64,000 bases of DNA from Pseudomonas alliivorans (GCF_017826695.1 NZ_JAFFZW010000001.1:310001-374000); one strand, 5' to 3'; positions 30,520 through 38,646 are shown, counted from the stretch's first letter. Notes: generated from the letters alone by a model not told the origin. Numbers and translations: made by a program.

Positions 30520-31230
30520 ATGGAAAAACGTGAAGAACTCTACCGCGGCAAAGCCAAATCGGTTTACAAGACCGACGACGCCGACCGCTTGATCCTGCTG
30601 TTCCGTAACGACACCTCGGCGTTCGACGGCAAGCGCATCGAACAGCTCGACCGTAAAGGCATGGTGAACAACAAGTTCAACGCCTTCATCATGCAGAAGC
30701 TGGAAGAAGCGGGCGTTCCGACCCAATTCGACAAGCTGCTGGGCGACAACGAATGCCTGGTCAAGAAGCTGGACATGATCCCGGTCGAGTGCGTGGTGCG
30801 TAACTACGCCGCCGGCAGCCTGGTCAAGCGTCTGGGCATCGAAGAAGGTACGAAGCTCGATCCGTACACCTTCGAACTGTTCCTCAAGGACGACGCCAAA
30901 GGCGACCCGTTCATCAACGAATCCCACGTCGTGGCATTCGGTTGGGGCACCGCCGAGCAACTGGTCCGCATGAAAGAACTGTCGCTCAAGGTCAACGAAG
31001 TCCTGAAGAAGCTGTTCGACGACGCAGGCCTGCTACTGGTCGACTTCAAGCTTGAATTCGGCGTCTTCCACGGCGAAATCGTCCTGGGCGACGAATTCAG
31101 CCCCGACGGCTGCCGTCTGTGGGACAAAGACACCCGCAAGAAGATGGACAAGGACCGCTTCCGCCAGGGCCTCGGTGACGTCATCGAAGCCTACGAAGAA
31201 GTCGCCAACCGTCTGGGCGTACCGCTTTAA
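30520..31230 (+). CDS. purC: PurC, SAICAR synthetase
   Basis: 236 residues, the normal bacterial length. ATP-dependent ligation of aspartate to CAIR in purine synthesis. Conserved segments are [13 protein letters not shown] (phosphate binding), [12 protein letters not shown], the signature [13 protein letters not shown] and LVDFKLEFG. It lies 28 bases after the MBL gene. Confidence 0.98.
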   Translation: MEKREELYRGKAKSVYKTDDADRLILLFRNDTSAFDGKRIEQLDRKGMVNNKFNAFIMQKLEEAGVPTQFDKLLGDNECLVKKLDMIPVECVVRNYAAGSLVKRLGIEEGTKLDPYTFELFLKDDAKGDPFINESHVVAFGWGTAEQLVRMKELSLKVNEVLKKLFDDAGLLLVDFKLEFGVFHGEIVLGDEFSPDGCRLWDKDTRKKMDKDRFRQGLGDVIEAYEEVANRLGVPL

Positions 31231-31306
31231 GCTGTAAAAACGACGCAAGCGTTTGATAGCACGAAAAAAAATGGCCTAAGGGCTTCGCGTTACGCCTCGA
31301 TGCTGT

Positions 31307-31312
31307 TATGAT
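31307..31312 (+). promoter_or_regulatory. Minus-10 box of tRNA-Ser
   Basis: TATGAT at 31307-31312, followed by a GC-rich discriminator (GCGCGCC), places transcription start about at 31320, just before the tRNA. The matching -35 (near 31284) is weak. Confidence 0.55.
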
Positions 31313-31322
31313 GCGCGCCGTT

Positions 31323-31412
31323 GGAGAGATGCCAGAGTGGCCGAATGGGACGGATTCGAAATCCGTTGTACCTTCACCGGTACCTAGGGTTCGAATCCCT
31401 ATCTCTCCGCCA
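31323..31412 (+). tRNA. tRNA-Ser (anticodon CGA)
   Basis: 90 nt with a long variable arm, as expected for serine tRNA. The acceptor GGAGAGA (31323-31329) pairs with TCTCTCC (31402-31408), then G and CCA. The anticodon arm GGATTCGAAATCC reads CGA. The extra arm and T-arm GGTTCGAATCC are clear. It marks the left edge of a small island. Confidence 0.97.
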
Positions 31413-31420
31413 TTATAAGT

Positions 31421-31455
31421 AAAGCCCCGCAGGCAAGCGCTTGCGGGGCTTTTTC
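31421..31455 (+). terminator. Terminator after tRNA-Ser
   Basis: A 10-bp stem AAGCCCCGCA (31422-31431) / TGCGGGGCTT (31442-31451) followed by T-rich sequence lies nine bases after the tRNA. Confidence 0.85.
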
Positions 31456-31461
31456 GTTTCT

Positions 31462-31486
31462 GGATTGTACGTAGGGATTGTACGTA
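31462..31486. repeat. Tandem 13-bp repeat at the island edge
   Basis: GGATTGTACGTA occurs at 31462-31473 and again at 31475-31486, one base apart. Each copy contains the palindrome GTACGTAC or part of it. It sits between the tRNA terminator and the first island gene, where integrase arm sites or an excised element's scar would be expected. No integrase gene is present. Confidence 0.5.
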
Positions 31487-31621
31487 CCTCGGCGGGCCGT
31501 ATTTCGGTAGACGCGGCGATGGCGCTTTGATAGCTTGGCTGGGCTGATCTGCATTAGATCTCGACACTTCGACGAGCATCGTGGAGGTCCAGTCTTCCAA
31601 GCACGCAAGGAGCGACATTCA

Positions 31622-32680
31622 TTGGCTATTCAAATCTCCCTGTTCAACCACAAGGGCGGGGTAAGTAAGACAACTACCGCATTCAATCTGGGCTGGATGC
31701 TAGCTCAGAAAGGTAAGAAGGTCTTGCTCGCTGACTGTGATCCGCAGTGCAATCTAACTGGAATGGTACTAGGTTTTAAAGGGAGTGACGATTTTGCGGA
31801 GATATACAACTCCGACGGAGTAAGGAATATTCGCGATGGTTTAGCACCCGCTTTTGAATCTCGTCCTGCTCCAATCACCCCTGTTAAGTGTGAGGCAATT
31901 GTAGGTCAACCTAATTTGCATTTAATACCGGGGCATATAGGGCTAGCAGAGTATGAAGTCACCTTGGGTATTGCTCAAGAGCTATCCGGCTCGTTAGTGA
32001 CGCTTCAGAATCTCCCCGGCTCCTTTCATCATCTTTTTCAGTTGACCGCTAAGCAGTACGACTGCGATTATATTATCGTAGATATGAGTCCAAGTCTCGG
32101 CCCTATCAATCAGAATCTGTTAATGACTAGTGATTTTTTCCTAGTCCCCATGAGTCCTGACTACTTCTCTGTTATGGCTACAGATTCGTTGTCTAACGTA
32201 CTTCCGAAGTGGAAGGCGTGGGCAAATCAGGCTCACTCAACTAACGTTCTGCAAAAAGCTACTTACCCATTTCCGGTAATCGAGACGAAGTTTCTCGGGA
32301 CGGTGATTCAGAAGTACAGGGTCAGGGAGGGAGTTACTGCGTCCGCTGCTTTCCAAAAATGGATTGACGAGATCGAGGCGGGTGTTAAGACTAAGCTTGT
32401 GCCAGCGCTTGATGCTTGTGGGATGCTGATGGACGCAGAAGCTTACACGTCCATAGGGGTGGAGCCGGGAGAGCCGCTACTCCAGATGTCCGACTTCAAT
32501 GGCCTTATTGCGCTATCCCAGAAGCATAAGGTGCCGGTCTACGCGTTAAGCGATGAGCAGTTAGAGCAGACGGGCATTGTGCTTGAGCGGACAAAGAGAT
32601 CTATGTTGAAGTTTGGTACTCTCTTTTCGGAGGCAGCTGATAGGATTATCTCGCTGACTGAATATGCAGAAAGCCCTTGA
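31622..32680 (+). CDS. ParA/Soj-like P-loop ATPase of the tRNA-Ser island
   Basis: 352 residues from TTG 31622, chosen because AAGGAG at 31607-31612 is well spaced and the protein then opens with the P-loop. The deviant Walker A is HKGGVSKTT (about 10-18), the switch region is DCDPQCNLTG (about 41-50), and the hydrophobic strand plus Asp is YIIVDMSPSLGPIN (about 155-168). Long for a plain ParA (usually 250-290), with a C-terminal extension of about 80 residues. No ParB gene or parS site is nearby, so plasmid or chromosome partition is unlikely. Its 3' end overlaps the HEPN gene by 17 bases. Codon use (TTA, CTA, AGA, ATA common) differs from the core genes, suggesting transfer. A role as regulator or sensor of the HEPN protein is inference. 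Confidence 0.88.
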   Translation: MAIQISLFNHKGGVSKTTTAFNLGWMLAQKGKKVLLADCDPQCNLTGMVLGFKGSDDFAEIYNSDGVRNIRDGLAPAFESRPAPITPVKCEAIVGQPNLHLIPGHIGLAEYEVTLGIAQELSGSLVTLQNLPGSFHHLFQLTAKQYDCDYIIVDMSPSLGPINQNLLMTSDFFLVPMSPDYFSVMATDSLSNVLPKWKAWANQAHSTNVLQKATYPFPVIETKFLGTVIQKYRVREGVTASAAFQKWIDEIEAGVKTKLVPALDACGMLMDAEAYTSIGVEPGEPLLQMSDFNGLIALSQKHKVPVYALSDEQLEQTGIVLERTKRSMLKFGTLFSEAADRIISLTEYAESP

Positions 32681-33272
32681 GGCCGCTCGCGAGAGTTTGG
32701 TACGAGTAGAGCACCTAGGTGGGCTTTATAGTGCTCTGCAATCGCTAACGACGTCAGCAATAGATTCGAGTGACTTGCTTAGAGCTCAGGTGGTCCTCGC
32801 TGTAAGTGCACTGGACTTCTACATTCACGAGCTTACCGTTGCGGGCATGATAGAAGTTATTAAAGGCCATCGCCCTTCAACGTCTGCTTTTGAAAAGTAT
32901 CGCGTCTCAGTCGGGGCAATGCTTGGGGGTATCCAGTCAACGACATTTGATTGGTTTGAGGCTGACGTGCGAGAGAGGCACAGTTTTCTCTCGTTTCAAC
33001 AGCCGGACAAGATTGCTGATGCAGTTAGGCTTTTTTCCGATATTAAACTATGGGAAGTGGTTGGGAGTTACATTGCAGATAAGGATGTCAAGGAGAGGCT
33101 TCGATTGATTGTGGATAGGCGCAACAAGATTGCTCATGAAGCTGATATGTCGCCAAGCTATCCGGGGCAAAGATGGCCGATCACGCAATCAGATGTTGCT
33201 GACATTCGCCTATTCATAGGGCGTGTCGTGGAGGGAATCCACCACCATGTTGTACTGTCTGTACCGAGGTAA
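32664..33272 (+). CDS. HEPN-domain protein, predicted RNase (RiboL-PSP-HEPN-like)
   Basis: 202 residues. An all-helical protein with the HEPN catalytic signature RRNKIAHEAD (about 151-160, R-N-x3-H), which in RNase-active HEPN families forms the paired active site. The helix VVLAVSALDFYIHELTVAGM (about 44-63) is typical of the RiboL-PSP-type HEPN group. The ATG lies inside the ParA-like gene, so translation is coupled and the stoichiometry is linked. HEPN RNases commonly act as toxins or effectors in abortive infection and toxin-antitoxin systems; the upstream ATPase would be the natural sensor or antitoxin. Function is inferred and untested. Confidence 0.75.
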   Translation: MQKALEAARESLVRVEHLGGLYSALQSLTTSAIDSSDLLRAQVVLAVSALDFYIHELTVAGMIEVIKGHRPSTSAFEKYRVSVGAMLGGIQSTTFDWFEADVRERHSFLSFQQPDKIADAVRLFSDIKLWEVVGSYIADKDVKERLRLIVDRRNKIAHEADMSPSYPGQRWPITQSDVADIRLFIGRVVEGIHHHVVLSVPR

Positions 33273-33284
33273 ACAACCAGAAAG

Positions 33285-33515
33285 GTGTGTGCGCGCTCAG
33301 TACGTAAAAGGTCCGAAAATGGCAGGCCTATCCCGTTCCAAAATCGAGACTTTCCAGTCTTGGTCCACGGAGTTGAGATTGCGAGCGAAATATACAGAAC
33401 GGTATGTGGAGACTCGCTGAAACCATACCAATTGGGGGGGCTCTTTGATGCCCCTAATTTCCGGGGACTGGTAACGCGTAACGCTTTGGCGAAATATGAG
33501 CTCAAAGGCCGCTGA
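33285..33515 (+). CDS. Possible small third gene of the ParA/HEPN cassette
   Basis: 76 residues from GTG 33285, 12 bases after the HEPN stop and in the same reading frame. The sequence (PIPFQNRDFPVLVHGVEIAS onward) matches no family I know. A purine-rich AGAAAG directly precedes the GTG but is too close to be a good ribosome site. It may be a real small protein, an ancestral C-terminal extension of the HEPN protein cut off by the TAA, or chance. Confidence 0.3.
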   Translation: MCARSVRKRSENGRPIPFQNRDFPVLVHGVEIASEIYRTVCGDSLKPYQLGGLFDAPNFRGLVTRNALAKYELKGR

Positions 33516-33540
33516 AAGCCGCTAGGGCCAAACCGCTGTC

Positions 33541-33933
33541 TTATGCCTTGTTCCAATGCCGCTTTACTGTAGCGATACCGATATCAAGCGCCTCGGCGAC
33601 CTCCACCTGCGTCTTGTTGAGCGCTCTCTGCTCCAACACTGCTTTAGTCGTGGCCTTCGCCTCAGGCCTGCCCAGCTTCTTTCCCCCTGCCTTCGCACGC
33701 TTTAACCCAGACTGCGTACGCTCGATCAGCAGGTCACGTTCGAATTCCGCTACTGCTCCCAGAACCTGCATTGTCATCTTGCCCGCTGCACTTGTAAGGT
33801 CTACACCGCCAAGGGCGAGGCAGTGAACACGGATGCCAGTTGCCGCCAGATGTTCAACCGTTTGACGCACGTCCATTGCGTTGCGGCCAAGTCGGTCCAG
33901 CTTGGTAACGATTAGCACGTCTCCTGATTCCAT
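33541..33933 (-). pseudogene. Serine resolvase/invertase, N-terminally truncated
   Basis: 130 residues remain. [14 protein letters not shown], the [26 protein letters not shown] block and a C-terminal HTH ([22 protein letters not shown]) are clear Tn3-type resolvase sequence. The first 50-60 residues, including the catalytic Ser of the YxRVST motif, are missing. Homology stops about 12 codons upstream of ATG 33933, at an in-frame TGA near 33970. It is therefore inactive, a scar of a transposon or integron-like element. Confidence 0.85.
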
Positions 33934-33977
33934 TCGCTCTAAGCTAACAGGTTTATGTTGATGATCTCAAGTTGCCA

Positions 33978-34094
33978 CTACTGCTGGTTCTGTCTAGGCG
34001 TAAGAACTGCAACAGCATCGTTTAGGCTGCATTCATCGTAAACCTCGAAAACCTCTGTCACGGCTACAAACCCCGCGTAGCCTGCGCGAGTCAT
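33978..34094 (-). CDS. Possible 38-residue protein divergent from mqsR
   Basis: ATG at 34094 opens a 38-codon frame (MTRAGYAGFVAVTEVFEVYD onward) ending at TAG 33978. It reads away from mqsR, with the palindromic operator (34100-34134) only five bases upstream of its start. There is no family match and no strong ribosome site (GGTTAATTGAG before the ATG). It is either a tiny gene under the same operator or chance. Confidence 0.3.
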   Translation of the reverse strand: MTRAGYAGFVAVTEVFEVYDECSLNDAVAVLTPRQNQQ

Positions 34095-34099
34095 CTCAA

Positions 34100-34134
34100 T
34101 TAACCTACTTGCCAATTTAAACCAAGTAGGTTAA
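34100..34134. promoter_or_regulatory. Palindromic operator upstream of mqsRA
   Basis: A perfect 12-bp inverted repeat TTAACCTACTTG (34100-34111) / CAAGTAGGTTAA (34123-34134) with an 11-base AT-rich centre ends four bases before the mqsR start codon. The outer AACCT...AGGTT matches the half-sites recognised by E. coli MqsA, though the spacing is wider. Autorepression by MqsA or the MqsRA complex is expected. Confidence 0.75.
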
Positions 34135-34138
34135 TTTT

Positions 34139-34441
34139 TTGAGCATCGAGAAAAGGACACCTCACTGCAAACTAACGGTCGTCAGAAGCCTGATTGAAGC
34201 CGGTAAGGTGCGCTCAACGCGTTCAGCTCTGATGGGGGGCGCGGCGCTAGGTTTCGATTTTGACGAAATTGTCGCGATCGCCGGAGCGTTGGTGCCATCG
34301 GACTTCTACAAAAGCATGACAACGCATGCGGACCATCGGATCTGGCAGGACGTTTATCGTTGCAAGACGGTTGCGGGTGAGATCTATCTGAAACTGACGG
34401 TCATTGATGATGTGCTCATCGTGTCCTTCAAGGAGCTGTGA
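34139..34441 (+). CDS. mqsR: MqsR mRNA-interferase toxin
   Basis: 100 residues from TTG 34139, which gives near-identical length to E. coli MqsR (98) and the matching start MSIEKRTPH. Diagnostic blocks are RSTRSALMGGAALGFDFDE, SDFYKSMTTHADHRIWQDVY and the C-terminal LTVIDDVLIVSFKEL. It has a RelE-like fold and cleaves mRNA at GCU in E. coli; the specificity here is assumed. The unusual toxin-first order is kept. There is no visible Shine-Dalgarno and a TTG start so close to the operator, which suggests weak or leader-poor translation that keeps toxin low. Confidence 0.93.
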   Translation: MSIEKRTPHCKLTVVRSLIEAGKVRSTRSALMGGAALGFDFDEIVAIAGALVPSDFYKSMTTHADHRIWQDVYRCKTVAGEIYLKLTVIDDVLIVSFKEL

Positions 34442-34443
34442 AC

Positions 34444-34845
34444 ATGAAATGCCCATCCTGTGGCGCTACAGAGCTGATGCATGACAGACGTGATATGCCA
34501 TACACGTACAAAACCGAATCGACGTTGATTCCTCTGGTGACGGGCGATTATTGCCCTGCGTGTGGCGAGGTTGTCCTGGCTTCGTTCGAATCCACACGGG
34601 TCAGCAATGCGATGCTTGAGTTCAACAGGCAGGTGAACGCATCGCTTGTGGACCCTGCGTTCATCACCACGGTTCGCAAGAAGCTGGCGCTTGATCAACG
34701 CGAGGCAGCGGAAATTTTCGGCGGTGGTGTCAATGCTTTTTCACGCTATGAAAACGGCAAGACGAAACCGCCCCTTTCTTTGATCAAGCTTTTAAGACTG
34801 CTGGATCGACACCCCGAACTCCTGAACGAGGTCCGAACAGCTTAG
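34444..34845 (+). CDS. mqsA: MqsA antitoxin
   Basis: 133 residues from ATG 34444, two bases after the mqsR stop. The N-terminal zinc domain has Cys at 3, 6, 37 and 40 (MKCPSCG ... YCPACGE), the same spacing as E. coli MqsA. The C-terminal HTH-XRE domain contains RKKLALDQREAAEIFGGG and NAFSRYENGKTKPP. It binds and neutralises MqsR and represses the operon through the palindrome at 34100-34134. It ends eight bases before the 3' end of the convergent xylH. Confidence 0.95.
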   Translation: MKCPSCGATELMHDRRDMPYTYKTESTLIPLVTGDYCPACGEVVLASFESTRVSNAMLEFNRQVNASLVDPAFITTVRKKLALDQREAAEIFGGGVNAFSRYENGKTKPPLSLIKLLRLLDRHPELLNEVRTA

Positions 34846-34852
34846 ACACCCC

Positions 34853-35989
34853 TCACCGCCGCCCCGTCCGCGTGCTCACATCCACCCACACCGCCAGCAC
34901 CAGAATGCTGCCTTTCACGATCATCTGCCAATAGCTGTCCACATCCAGCATGGACATGCCGTTGTCCAGGCTGGTGATGACCAGCGCCCCCAGCAGCGCG
35001 CCGTAGACCGTGCCGGAGCCGCCGCGCATGGAGGTGCCGCCGATGAAGCAGGCGGCGATGGCATCGAGTTCGCCCATGTTGCCTGCGGAGGGCGAGCCGG
35101 CGGCGAGGCGGGCGGTGTTGACCATGCCGGCGAGGGCGCACATGACGCCCATGATGCCGAAGATCCACAGTTTGACGGCCTGTACGTTGATGCCGGACAG
35201 GCGTGTGGCTTCCATGTTGCTGCCCACCGAGTAGACGCGGCGGCCGAATACGGTCTGGCTGGTGACGTAGCTGAACACGCCCAGCAGAACCAGCAGAAGG
35301 AGCACGGGCACCGGGATGCCGTCGTAGCTGTTGAGGGTGTAGACGAACCCGGCCAGCACGGCGCCGATCAGCACGACGCGGGTGGCGTCTCGAACCATCG
35401 AGTGGGCGGCAAGGCCGTGCAGGGCGCGGTTACGGCGTTGTCGCCAGGTGAGGAACAGAGTCAGGGCAAAAAGCACGATGCCCAGGCCGGTGCCGACAGC
35501 ATGCGGCAGGTAACCTTGGCCGACATAGACCAGCTCCGGCGAGACCGGCGCGATGGTGGTGCCGCCCGTGATGCCCAACAGAATGCCGCGGAACGCCAGC
35601 ATGCCGCCCAGGCCGACGATGAACGACGGAATGCGCAGGTAGGCGGTCATGTAGCCGTTGGCAAGGCCGATCATCAGTCCGCACAGGGCGACGATACTCA
35701 GGTTGGCGAGCAGCGGTATGTGATAGATCACGTCGAGAATTGCCGCCAGCCCGCCCAGCAGGCCGAGCAACGAGCCTACCGACAGGTCGATCTCGCCGCT
35801 GATGATCACCAGCACCATGCCGCAGGCGAGGATGCCGGTGATCGACATCTGCCGCAGCAGGTTGGACAGGTTGCGCGGGGTCAGAAAGCCGCCTTCGGTC
35901 TGCCAACTGAAAAACAGCCAGATGATCGCCACGGCGATGACCAGTGCGAGCATTTTGTAGCGGGAAAAGAGCTGTTTGACCTGATTCAT
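34853..35989 (-). CDS. xylH: XylH, D-xylose ABC transporter permease
   Basis: 378 residues with about ten membrane segments, in the BPD_transp_2 (ribose/xylose) family. The conserved SGEIDLSVGSLLGL and GGTSMRGGSGTVYGALLGALVI loops identify the sugar permease group. It forms the channel of XylFGH with the XylG ATPase. Its ATG abuts the xylG stop (TAG then ATG), so the two are translationally coupled. It is the last gene of the operon. Confidence 0.95.
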   Translation of the reverse strand: MNQVKQLFSRYKMLALVIAVAIIWLFFSWQTEGGFLTPRNLSNLLRQMSITGILACGMVLVIISGEIDLSVGSLLGLLGGLAAILDVIYHIPLLANLSIVALCGLMIGLANGYMTAYLRIPSFIVGLGGMLAFRGILLGITGGTTIAPVSPELVYVGQGYLPHAVGTGLGIVLFALTLFLTWRQRRNRALHGLAAHSMVRDATRVVLIGAVLAGFVYTLNSYDGIPVPVLLLLVLLGVFSYVTSQTVFGRRVYSVGSNMEATRLSGINVQAVKLWIFGIMGVMCALAGMVNTARLAAGSPSAGNMGELDAIAACFIGGTSMRGGSGTVYGALLGALVITSLDNGMSMLDVDSYWQMIVKGSILVLAVWVDVSTRTGRR

Positions 35990-37546
35990 CTACGCGGTCT
36001 TCCGATCATTATTGTTATGGCCGTCGGGGTGGCTGAGCGCGGCGGCGAGCACCTGTTCCTGGGTGAGATCCTGATTGATGAAGTCGCCACGCAACTGGCC
36101 CTCGCCGATCACCAGTACGCGGTCGGAGACGCCCAGCACTTCGGCCAGCTCCGAGGACACCATGATGATCGACACACCTGCAGCCGCCAGCGCGCCCATC
36201 AGTTTGTAAATCTCGTATTTGGCACCGACATCGACGCCCCGAGTCGGCTCATCGAGAATCAGCACGCGGGGTTTGGTGAGCAGCATTTTGGCCAGCACGG
36301 CTTTCTGCTGATTGCCGCCGGACAGGCTGGTGATCGGCAGGAACGGGCTCGCGGTCTTGAGGTGCATGCGCGAGATTTCCCGGTCGATGCTGCCCAACTC
36401 GGCTTCGGCGTCGATGCGGGTCATCTTCGAGTAGCTGTCCAGCACGGCGAGGGTGATGTTCTGGCCCACGCCCAGATCAGGAATGATGCCCTGACGCTTG
36501 CGGTCTTCCGGGACCATGCACAGCCCGGCGCGGATCGATTTGAGTGGCGTGCGCGTGTCGATCTGCTGACCTTCCAGCCAGACCTCGCCTTCGTAGCGAC
36601 CGGGATAGGCGCCGAACAGCGCAGAGACCAGTTCCGTGCGTCCGGCACCGACCAGCCCGGCAATGCCCAGAATCTCGCCACGCTTGAGCACGAATGAAAT
36701 GTCATCGACCCGTTTGCGTTTCGGGTTGTCGACGTCGTAGCAGGTGAAGTGGCGTGCTTCGAACATCACCTCACCCACCTCGTGTGGTTCAGTGGGGTAG
36801 AGGTTGCTCATTTCCCGGCCGACCATCTGGGTGATGATTTTCGGGATGTCCATGTCCGCCATCGCGGTAGTGGCGATGTGTTTGCCATCGCGAATCACCG
36901 AAATGGTGTCGCATACCGCAGCGACTTCATCGAGCTTGTGGGAGATGTAAACGCACGCCACGCCCTTGGCCTTCAGGTCGCGAATGATGTCCAGCAGCAC
37001 CTCGATTTCCGAGCGGGTCAGGGCCGAGGAGGGTTCGTCAAGAATGAGCAGCCGCGCCTGTTTGTTCAGCGCCTTGGCGACTTCCACCAGTTGCTGGTAA
37101 CCGCCACCGTATTGCGAAACCGGCAGCGCCACGTTCATGTCCGGCACCTTGAGTTCACGCATCAGGGCCTCAGCGCGATGGATCATCGCCGGGTAGTTCA
37201 TGCGTCCGCCGCGCAGGGTCAGTTCATGGCCCATGAAGATGTTTTCAGCGACCGACAGATCAGGCACCAGAGTCAGTTCCTGATGGATGATGACGATGCC
37301 TGCGGCTTCCGTTTCGCTGATCGATTGCGCCTTGAGCGGCTGGCCGTCCCAGAGAATTTCACCTTCCCAGGTGCCGAAGGGATAGACCGCCGACAGGACT
37401 TTCATCAGCGTGGATTTACCGGCACCGTTTTCGCCGCACAGGCCGACACATTCTCCGGCCCGGACCTTGATGTCGATGCCGTTCAGGGCTTTGACGCCGT
37501 CGAAGGTTTTGACGATGCCGTTCATTTGCAGCAGATAGTCGGACAT
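35990..37546 (-). CDS. xylG: XylG, D-xylose ABC transporter ATP-binding protein
   Basis: 518 residues from ATG 37546. There are two fused ABC domains. The first has Walker [10 protein letters not shown] and a signature within [16 protein letters not shown]. The second has a degenerate Walker A region (GLVGAGRTE), signature [15 protein letters not shown] and Walker [15 protein letters not shown]. The layout is typical of sugar importers (RbsA/XylG/MglA). An in-frame start nine codons earlier (37573) is less likely. Confidence 0.96.
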   Translation of the reverse strand: MSDYLLQMNGIVKTFDGVKALNGIDIKVRAGECVGLCGENGAGKSTLMKVLSAVYPFGTWEGEILWDGQPLKAQSISETEAAGIVIIHQELTLVPDLSVAENIFMGHELTLRGGRMNYPAMIHRAEALMRELKVPDMNVALPVSQYGGGYQQLVEVAKALNKQARLLILDEPSSALTRSEIEVLLDIIRDLKAKGVACVYISHKLDEVAAVCDTISVIRDGKHIATTAMADMDIPKIITQMVGREMSNLYPTEPHEVGEVMFEARHFTCYDVDNPKRKRVDDISFVLKRGEILGIAGLVGAGRTELVSALFGAYPGRYEGEVWLEGQQIDTRTPLKSIRAGLCMVPEDRKRQGIIPDLGVGQNITLAVLDSYSKMTRIDAEAELGSIDREISRMHLKTASPFLPITSLSGGNQQKAVLAKMLLTKPRVLILDEPTRGVDVGAKYEIYKLMGALAAAGVSIIMVSSELAEVLGVSDRVLVIGEGQLRGDFINQDLTQEQVLAAALSHPDGHNNNDRKTA

Positions 37547-37582
37547 GGCGAGGCACTCACACAGAGGCAGCACAAGACGTAT

Positions 37583-37610
37583 CGCAGGACCGGTCTCATC
37601 CAGTCCTGCG
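37583..37610 (-). promoter_or_regulatory. Hairpin in the xylF-xylG intercistronic gap
   Basis: CGCAGGAC (37583-37590) / GTCCTGCG (37603-37610) forms an 8-bp stem with a 12-nt loop in the 98-base gap. Such hairpins often stabilise the upstream binding-protein message and lower expression of the ATPase and permease. Confidence 0.45.
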
Positions 37611-37644
37611 GTTCATCCTCAGGCATTCAGGCAAGCCTGATCGG

Positions 37645-38646
37645 TCATTGCCCGGCGATCTGCGCCTTGGTGTAAAAGCCATCCTTCTCCAACAGGTCGA
37701 TGTTGTCCCTGGTCAGTGGGGTTGGCGTGAGCAGGATGGTGTCGACCTTCTTGTTGCCGTTATCGTACTGCGAGCTGTAGGTCGGTTTTTCGTTACGCGC
37801 CAGTTGCACGGAGAGCTTGGCGGCTTCCGAGGCAATCAGTTTGAGCGGCTTGTAGACGGTCATGGTCTGGGTGCCGTCGATCACGCGCTTGACCGCTGCC
37901 AGGTCGGCGTCCTGCCCGGAGATGGGCACCTTGCCCGCCAGTTTCTGCGCGGCGAGGGCCTGAATGGCACCGCCGGCAGTGGCGTCGTTGGAGGCGACGA
38001 TGCCGTCGATTTTGTTGTTGTTACGGGTCAGGGCGTTTTCGACGATGCTCAAGGCTTCGGTCGGGTTCCATTCCTTGACCCATTGCTGGCCGACAATCTT
38101 GATGTCGCCCTTATCGATGGCCGGTTGCAGCACTTTCATCTGGCCTTCGCGCAGGATCTTGGCGTTGTTGTCGGTGGGTGCGCCACCGAGCAGGAAATAG
38201 TTGCCCTTCGGCGCGGCTTGCAGCACACCGCTGGCCTGCATCTCGCCGACCTTTTCGTTATCGAAGGAGATATAGGCATCAATGTCGGCGTTGAGGATCA
38301 GTCGGTCATAGGACACCACCTTGATCCCGGCTTTCCTGGCCTCGGCCACGGCGTTGGTCAGCACGGTGGCGTTGAACGGCACGATGACGATCACGTCGAC
38401 GCCGCGGGAAATGAGGTTTTCGATCTGTGAAATCTGCTTCTGCTCGTTGGCGTCGGCCGATTGCACATAGACCTTGGCGTTCATCTTCTCTGCGGCTGCG
38501 ACAAAGTAGTCACGGTCTCGTGACCAGCGTTCAAGGCGCAGGTCATCGATGGAAAAACCGATTTTCGGATTGGCCGAGTCGGCCATGGCGGGAAGCGAAA
38601 GCAGAGCCAGCGCGCTGGCGAGTAACGTGAGTCGTAGCTTTTTCAT
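37645..38646 (-). CDS. xylF: XylF, D-xylose periplasmic binding protein
   Basis: 333 residues from ATG 38646. The signal peptide (LALLSLPAMADS) is followed by a type I periplasmic binding fold. The sequence KIGFSIDDLRLERWSRDRDYF, the VIVIVPFN strand, SYDRLI and VASNDATAGG match XylF. It delivers xylose to XylGH. It is the first transporter gene, 168 bases downstream of xylA and in the same direction. Confidence 0.96.
   Translation of the reverse strand: MKKLRLTLLASALALLSLPAMADSANPKIGFSIDDLRLERWSRDRDYFVAAAEKMNAKVYVQSADANEQKQISQIENLISRGVDVIVIVPFNATVLTNAVAEARKAGIKVVSYDRLILNADIDAYISFDNEKVGEMQASGVLQAAPKGNYFLLGGAPTDNNAKILREGQMKVLQPAIDKGDIKIVGQQWVKEWNPTEALSIVENALTRNNNKIDGIVASNDATAGGAIQALAAQKLAGKVPISGQDADLAAVKRVIDGTQTMTVYKPLKLIASEAAKLSVQLARNEKPTYSSQYDNGNKKVDTILLTPTPLTRDNIDLLEKDGFYTKAQIAGQ

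Noticed and set aside
31622..32680. Plasmid partition system
   Set aside because: There is no ParB gene, no repeated parS-like site and no replication gene nearby.
34846..34852. Right attachment site copying the tRNA-Ser 3' end
   Set aside because: No match to GTTCGAATCCCTATCTCTCC is visible near the mqsA/xylH junction.
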